NCBI GenBank assembly: GCA_034676125.1
Contig: JAUCCO010000119.1
Location: forward strand, 1-10,888
DNA: 10,888 bases
Direction: 5' to 3'
From: UBA6183 sp034676125
Lineage (GTDB): Bacteria; Bacteroidota; Bacteroidia; UKL13-3
Shown here: one piece after another, positions 7,314 through 10,888 of the stretch
How the letters are laid out: each line of letters begins with the position of its first letter
Numbering within the stretch: the first letter of the stretch is position 1
Position numbers and translations under genes: made by a program
Notes under the pieces: generated by a model
The model's input: the letters and a program-made list of their open reading frames with translations, nothing else
The model's database searches: none
Told to the model about the DNA's origin: nothing

Positions 7314-7766
7314 ATAACACTAGTCGAAAAACTAAAAAAAGTAAGCAATTTAATCCCCTACCAGGCTAAATATTTTGCTTTCGAATTAACAAGACGTTAT
7401 GCTGCAAACAGCTTACAGAAATTCACTGCCTAGCTTGCTGATGCACAAGTAGACTTAAATCCTCATCAGATTGATGTGGCATTATTTGCTTTCCAATCTC
7501 CATTATCAAAAGGTGCATTATTGGCAGATAAAGTGAGTTTAGATAAAACCATAGAAACGGGAATGGTTATTTCACAAAAATATGCAGAACTTAAAAGGGA
7601 AGTGAGTAATAAAGCGCTAAGAAATGAAGTTTGCAGAGGAGCTGAACAAACAATATAAGAACGAATATGATATTTAAAACCGAATAGATAAATTGCTCGA
7701 TAGATTAGAACAACGTTTAAAACAACATTACAAAGTTTATTTAATTCACATTGGAAGGTAGTTTAA
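7314..7766 (+). pseudogene. SNF2/DEAD-type helicase remnant, ends kept, middle deleted
   Basis: From about 7314 one frame reads VEKLKKVSNLIPYQAKYFAFEL and, after an in-frame TAG at 7431-7433, LADAQVDLNPHQIDVALFAF and SPLSKGALLADKVSLDKTIE. I recognise this as the N-terminus of large (roughly 900-1,000 residue) SNF2-family helicases often found in defence operons, in which the Walker A block normally reads LADEVGLGKTIEAG. After QKYAELKRE (about 7600) the motor core is missing. The frame then shifts (near 7620-7632) to AEELNKQYKNEYDI, a TAA at 7675-7677, and NRIDKLLDRLEQRLKQ, typical of the helical C-terminus. A second shift near 7725 leads to LQSLFNSHWKVV and a TAA at 7764-7766. No ATG is present at the expected start; an ATA lies at 7314. 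Only about 150 codons remain. It cannot encode a working helicase. Confidence 0.8.
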
Positions 7767-7768
7767 TA

Positions 7769-8597
7769 ATGAAAAATGAAGAATTAGTATTATTGATTGA
7801 CGAATTAAGAGCTTTACCTAAGGAAAACGAATGGGTAGAGTTTAAATCTGGAAACGCTACTACCAATGAAAAACTTGGTAAATATATTTCTGCCATTTCA
7901 AATGCTGCTTGCACAAACAATCAAGCTTTTGGTTATTTAGTTTTTGGCATCAATAATAACACACATCAAATAGAAGGTACTACTTTTAAGTTTAAAAACA
8001 GAAAGCAAGGATGCAATGGTAAATTTAAACATGATTGATAGTTTAGGTTTTGGTATCCATAAAATGTTTAAGAGCCAAAGGCAGCGCTATTTTCCATTGC
8101 CCGATTATTCAAAATCAAAAAGAAATGAAGTAGTTCTAGAAATATACGGACATAGCATTGATGAAAATTATTCTAAACTACTGATTGAGCGTAAGGATGA
8201 TTTAAGTATGATAGAGGTGGTACTTTTAGATAAAGTACAAAAAAAACACACTATAACTGATGATGCCGCCAAATTATTAAAGAAGAGAGGTTTTATTGAA
8301 GGTAGAAAGCCAAACTTCTATATCCCAGCTCAAATAGCCGATATTACTAATCAAAAGGCGGAATATACCCGTAATAAGGGCTTAGACAAAGAAGTGCTAA
8401 TTTCATTTATTTTAAAGCATATTGATAACCACAAATTTGCAACAAGGGAAGAGATTAATAGGCTATTATTGGATAAATTACCCGACTACATGAATGATAT
8501 ACAACGTAAGAAAAAAATTGAAAATATTTTGCAGCAAATGAGAGGAAAAATAAAAAATATAGGTAATAGCCGTTCCCCTAAATGGGTGAAAATTTAG
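7769..8597 (+). pseudogene. AlbA_2/Schlafen-type ATP-binding protein gene, internally deleted
   Basis: The ATG at 7769, two bases after the helicase remnant's stop, starts MKNEELVLLIDELRALPKE, then EWVEFKSGNATTNEKLGKY and AFGYLVFGINNNTHQIEGT, the N-terminal half of an AlbA_2 (divergent AAA_4, Schlafen-like) domain. After TFKFKN (about 8000) the frame soon meets a stop at 8036-8038. A different frame, open from about 7983 and with an ATG at 8016, continues AMVNLNMIDSLGFGIHKMF and runs 193 codons to 8597. That part matches the C-terminal region I expect in the same family (LDKVQKKHTITDDAAKLLKKRG, then winged-helix-like segments such as FATREEINRLLLDKLPDYM, given here in two pieces of the protein). 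About 200 residues of a protein of roughly 480 are missing. The 193-codon piece might still be translated alone. I infer decay, not a new gene. Confidence 0.78.
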
Positions 8598-8633
8598 TGA
8601 AAACTAGGGATTAAATTAGGAATTATTACTATG

Positions 8634-8651
8634 TTAATTATTGATAATTAA
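8634..8651. repeat. 18-bp palindrome
   Basis: TTAATTAT and ATAATTAA are perfect inverted halves separated by TG. The 2-base spacer is too short for a normal RNA hairpin loop and no T-run follows, so this is more like a protein-binding palindrome than a terminator. It lies 37 bases after the AlbA_2 remnant. Its pure A/T arms make a chance origin possible. Confidence 0.4.
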
Positions 8652-8668
8652 AAGTTTGCATTTAATAA

Positions 8669-8680
8669 ATTAAGGGGTAA
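8669..8680 (+). repeat. Second copy of the recN 3' end (ATTAAGGGGTAA)
   Basis: The same 12 bases form the end of recN including its stop codon (7148-7159). The two direct copies enclose the helicase/AlbA_2 remnants. This is the arrangement left when an element inserts at a gene end, but 12-base matches also arise by chance in AT-rich DNA; another pair (AGGTAGTTTAAT at 7756-7767 and 9176-9187) exists in this window. Confidence 0.35.
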
Positions 8681-8849
8681 ACAAGGGTGCTTTTAAGGGA
8701 AAGTAAAGACAAACAAAGCATTTGACATGAGTAAATTTGTAGGTTAAGTTCTATTTTGTCGTCAAACGAAGTTAGGGTTTGAATAGGTAAATCATGGCCT
8801 CATTGGAAAGTTACCATATCCTACTACTTATCTGTTTTGCAATCACTCA

Positions 8850-8996
8850 TTAGCTATCTTTCTTTTGGTATTCGTCACTCGGTTCGTTTAATATCATTGC
8901 AGCATTGGTGTATAATACCTCGTGCTGTGCTTCTATATTTTTATGAAAACTTTCGGGTAGCCTTGCCCAATCAAACAGTTCTACCACTATGAATAA
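8850..8996 (-). pseudogene. Possible nucleotidyltransferase C-terminal fragment
   Basis: The minus-strand frame reads VVELFDWARLPESFHKN, IEAQHEVLYTNAAMI and LNEPSDEYQKKDS before a stop at 8850-8852. The pattern of a hydrophobic strand ending in a D-W/L pair, then a helix, then I...H..LY resembles the end of small MNT-type nucleotidyltransferases, whose catalytic GSRxxG part would lie upstream. Directly upstream (higher coordinates) this frame is closed by a TGA at 8997-8999, and another frame reads IKDAVLIIHSGR, which could be a damaged trace of the N-terminal part. About 48 codons remain and there is no plausible start. The family assignment is a guess from pattern; that it is a protein-coding relic is somewhat more likely. 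Confidence 0.33.
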
Positions 8997-9028
8997 TCAA
9001 AACAGCATCTTTTATACAGTTGGGCAAG
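8962..9028. repeat. 9-bp inverted repeat around the fragment break
   Basis: CTTGCCCAA (8962-8970) and TTGGGCAAG (9020-9028) are perfect inverted copies with 49 bases between. The left copy lies inside the DWARL coding part of the fragment at 8850-8996 and the pair encloses the point where its frame is lost. It could mark a small inversion or be coincidental. Confidence 0.4.
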
Positions 9029-9201
9029 AGATTTCATTTAATGTTTCATTTAAAAACAACAATAAATTCATCAACATTCAAATATAATTTTATTGATGAC
9101 AATTTGTAATGGCAATTTAGCAGAAGCAACCTTGGCTTTTGCAAATACTATTTTCAAACCCCATAAACAATAATTAGGTAGTTTAATGCTAGTAATAATT
9201 T

Positions 9202-9243
9202 AAAAAAAAAGGAGTATTTGTTGTTATACAAGTACTCCTTTTT
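9202..9243 (-). terminator. Intrinsic terminator of the surface repeat protein gene
   Basis: TACTCCTTTTT (9233-9243) pairs with AAAAAGGAGTA (9206-9216); four more inner pairs (9217-9220 with 9229-9232, one G-T) leave an 8-base loop. On the minus strand the stem is followed by an unbroken run of nine T (complement of 9202-9210). It lies 26 bases after the stop codon of the surface protein gene. Confidence 0.85.
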
Positions 9244-9269
9244 AAAATAAAAAACCGATGATTAAAAAC

Positions 9270-10888
9270 TTATTTTTTAATCAATCTAATAATTGCGCTA
9301 TTATTACCTGCATTAATTTTTAGCATATAAACACCTGCATTACCATCTATAGTAACATTAAACATTTGGGTGTTTTTATAAGCAGATTGACTAATTAATT
9401 TTCCATTTAAATCGTGTATTGTAACAGTAAAATCAGCAAATGCCTTACCCATATTTACGGTAACCACTCCAATGGTTGGGTTAGGGTAAACCACAATATC
9501 ATTACTAATTGTATTTTTTACAACACCTACGTTTGTAATTTCAAAACATGCCGAAGTATCCAAACAATTGTTTTGTGTAATTTTTACTGCATATCTACCA
9601 TTTTGGGTTGCTGTAAACGATTGCTTGGTTTCGCCAATTAATGCAACCAATCCATTATTACAATCTAACCATTGGTAGGCTGCTCCTGTAACTCTTGCTG
9701 TTAATATTATTCCAGTTTTGGTAACAGCAGTATCAACCGTGTTAATGGTTAAATTAATTGTAATGGTGCTATCGCAATTAGCAGCATTTGGTATTATGGC
9801 CGTTTTAACTCCCGATGTAGTGTATACCTGTCCATCAGGGGCAGTGTAACTGTAACAAGCATTTTCTATTATAGTACTTGAGGTGCTTTTTAGTACCGTT
9901 AAATTAATGGTAATTATACTGTCGCAACCAATAGTATTTTTTATGGTAGCAGTCTTAATTCCGGAAGTGGTATGTGTTTGTCCATCGGGTGCTATATAAC
10001 TATTACAAACGGTATCTGTAATATTAGCAGTTGTGTGTAATGAATTAATGGTAATTGGAACAATCAAGGTGCTATCCTTATCCGATAAAGTATCGGTAAT
10101 GGTTAAACTTACTTGATAAATATTTGGCAATAAAAACACATGTGTAGGATTTGCCAAGGTGCTTGTATCTCCATCTCCAAAATCCCATAAATAGGTATCC
10201 CCATCAATACTTTTATCAGAAAAAACAATGATTGTTGAATCGCAATTTTGAACAACACTATAGTTAAAATCTGCAATAGGCAACGCTACTTTATTAAATG
10301 AATCAACAATTACAACACTCCACAAACCCATCGTATCTTTAAATTGATAATGAATTTCATGTATGCCTTTAGACAATTTAGTAAAATCTACATTATTAAG
10401 TAAGTTTATTTGTTGAATGGGAGTTAAATTTATATTTACCGCTTTTGCAAAACTTGTATCAACCCAATAACGGTAAGCTGTAATCATGTTTTGTGTTACA
10501 ATTTGCAAAGGTGTTTTGTAAAAGAAATTACTAGATACGCTGCTCCATAAATTGGCGTTGTCTTTAAACCTAATGTTAAAGTTATGAATACCCTGATTTA
10601 ATGTGTTCATCGACATTAATTGGTTGATATTTACATGCTCTTGAACGGGTGTATTTACCAAAACGGCATTCGCATAATCATTGTCTATCCAATACTCGTA
10701 AGCCATTATTTTAGGATTTAAGTTAACTTCGGGAGCGGTTGTTTTGTAAAAGAAATTACTAGAAACACTGCTCCATAAATTGGCATTGTCTTTAAACCTA
10801 AAGTTAAAGTTATGAATACCCTGATTTAATGTATTCATCGACATTAATTGGTTGATATTTACATGCTCTTGAACGGGTGTATTTACCA
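9270..10888 (-). CDS. T9SS-sorted surface repeat protein, 3' part
   Basis: The frame is open at the right end of the window, so the N-terminus is missing; 538 residues are visible. From the N-terminal side: repeats of the form AYEYWIDNDYANAVLVN ... LNQGIHNFNFRFKDN ... LWSSVSSNFFYK with a 76-residue period, one partial copy, one nearly identical copy and then a divergent one (YRYWVDTSFAKAV ... HYQFKDTMGLWS, about 10290-10510); a PKD domain (about 10044-10285) with YLWDFGDGDTSTL; two 50-residue repeats with CNSYIAPDGQTHTTSG and CYSYTAPDGQVYTTSG; an Ig-like segment with YQWLDCNNG (about 9535-9743); and a C-terminal T9SS type A sorting domain (about 9273-9510) beginning DIVVYPNPTIG and ending IRLIKK. 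The protein is exported, passes the outer membrane by T9SS and is attached or released, with its last domain removed. Its binding target is unknown. Confidence 0.93.
   Translation of the reverse strand, partial: VNTPVQEHVNINQLMSMNTLNQGIHNFNFRFKDNANLWSSVSSNFFYKTTAPEVNLNPKIMAYEYWIDNDYANAVLVNTPVQEHVNINQLMSMNTLNQGIHNFNIRFKDNANLWSSVSSNFFYKTPLQIVTQNMITAYRYWVDTSFAKAVNINLTPIQQINLLNNVDFTKLSKGIHEIHYQFKDTMGLWSVVIVDSFNKVALPIADFNYSVVQNCDSTIIVFSDKSIDGDTYLWDFGDGDTSTLANPTHVFLLPNIYQVSLTITDTLSDKDSTLIVPITINSLHTTANITDTVCNSYIAPDGQTHTTSGIKTATIKNTIGCDSIITINLTVLKSTSSTIIENACYSYTAPDGQVYTTSGVKTAIIPNAANCDSTITINLTINTVDTAVTKTGIILTARVTGAAYQWLDCNNGLVALIGETKQSFTATQNGRYAVKITQNNCLDTSACFEITNVGVVKNTISNDIVVYPNPTIGVVTVNMGKAFADFTVTIHDLNGKLISQSAYKNTQMFNVTIDGNAGVYMLKINAGNNSAIIRLIKK
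9744..10043 (-). repeat. Two tandem 50-residue Cys-containing repeats
   Basis: Copy 1 lies at about 9894-10043 and copy 2 at 9744-9893, a 150-base period. Both contain C.SY.APDGQ, TTSG.KTA, then N...CDS and end in TINLT. The two cysteines per copy could form a disulfide. The pattern is frequent in secreted Bacteroidota proteins. The copies differ at many residues, so they are old compared with the 228-base repeats of the same gene. Confidence 0.75.
10513..10888 (-). repeat. Near-identical 228-base direct repeats in the surface protein gene
   Basis: Bases 10513-10660 and 10741-10888 align without gaps at an offset of 228 bases, with only five mismatches in 148 by my count. The offset equals 76 codons, so the frame is kept. 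The second copy runs into the window end, so more copies may follow. The remaining 80 bases of the unit (10661-10740) have no matching copy in the window: the segment upstream of 10513 encodes the divergent unit. Confidence 0.85.

Larger units (their letters stand above)
8598..9205. other. Non-coding or decayed intergenic stretch
   Basis: This 608-base stretch holds no gene that I can support apart from the possible fragment at 8850-8996. It contains an 18-bp palindrome (8634-8651), a second copy of the recN end (8669-8680), a 9-bp inverted repeat (8962-8970 and 9020-9028) and a 7-bp one (9068-9074 and 9093-9099). TAAATTTG at 8732-8739 matches the -7 consensus but has no gene after it. Short plus-strand frames at 8989 (32 codons) and 9096 (25 codons) have no recognisable family. 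It looks like residue of an accessory island. Confidence 0.5.

Noticed and set aside
7300..7315. Four AAAT units upstream of the helicase remnant as a phase-variation tract
   Set aside because: Four units are too few in such AT-rich DNA, and the gene behind it is already broken.
7476..7658. A 60-codon frame starting at GTG after recN as a stand-alone gene
   Set aside because: Its sequence is the internal LFAFQSPLSKGALLAD part of the helicase N-terminus; the frame continues upstream across a TAG, so it is part of the pseudogene.
9096..9173. Plus-strand 25-codon frame MTICNGNLAEATLAF... and a 32-codon frame at 8989-9087
   Set aside because: They are short, have no ribosome-binding or promoter support and match no family I know; frames of this length are common by chance.
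7756..9187. Second 12-base direct repeat, AGGTAGTTTAAT at 7756-7767 and 9176-9187
   Set aside because: It is A/T-rich, its positions do not match any gene boundary on the right side, and several such matches are expected by chance in a window of this size.
1..10888. CRISPR arrays, tRNA or rRNA genes, transposases or integrases
   Set aside because: I saw no spaced direct-repeat array, cloverleaf-like sequence, rRNA motif or recombinase motif on either strand.

Overview
The window is AT-rich bacterial DNA from a member of the Bacteroidota, outside the well-known gut genera as far as I can tell. The evidence is a bamD / omega-like RNA polymerase subunit / coaBC / porD / recN gene order, a surface protein with a type IX secretion (T9SS) C-terminal sorting domain, A-rich starts with almost no Shine-Dalgarno sequences, and at least one box matching the Bacteroidota -7 consensus TAnnTTTG.

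Layout. Bases 1-346 hold the 3' end of a small membrane protein gene. A bidirectional hairpin terminator (386-428) separates it from a convergent minus-strand pair: a NlpC/P60 cell-wall peptidase (1223-1834) followed by a SIMPL-domain periplasmic protein (464-1165). A divergent intergenic region then opens a plus-strand housekeeping cluster: bamD (1996-2805), rpoZ-like (2817-3146), coaBC (3218-4420), porD (4413-5315) and, after a 185-base gap, recN (5501-7159). These genes serve outer-membrane protein assembly, transcription, coenzyme A synthesis, T9SS biogenesis and DNA repair. A strong hairpin with a T-rich tail lies between rpoZ and coaBC and may partly uncouple the two halves.

Bases 7160-9205 are a decayed accessory island. 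Directly after recN lie the remains of a two-gene operon that looks like a defence module: a SNF2/DEAD-type helicase (7314-7766) and an AlbA_2/Schlafen-type ATP-binding protein (7769-8597). In both, the N-terminal and C-terminal ends are recognisable, in order and with native 2-base spacing between the genes, but the middle is gone and frames are broken. The helicase Walker A motif is also destroyed, apparently by G-to-A changes only. Further on, a minus-strand fragment (8850-8996) may be the end of a nucleotidyltransferase. The rest of 8598-9205 has no supportable gene.

Bases 9206-10888 hold a strong minus-strand terminator and the 3' part of a large secreted repeat protein: near-identical 76-residue repeats, a PKD domain, two 50-residue cysteine-containing repeats and a T9SS sorting domain. 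Its 5' end is outside the window. PorD and this protein probably belong to the same secretion pathway but are not in one operon.

I do not see a convincing intact new system. The most interesting content is the eroded helicase/AlbA_2 island, its mutation pattern, and the rpoZ-coaBC hairpin.
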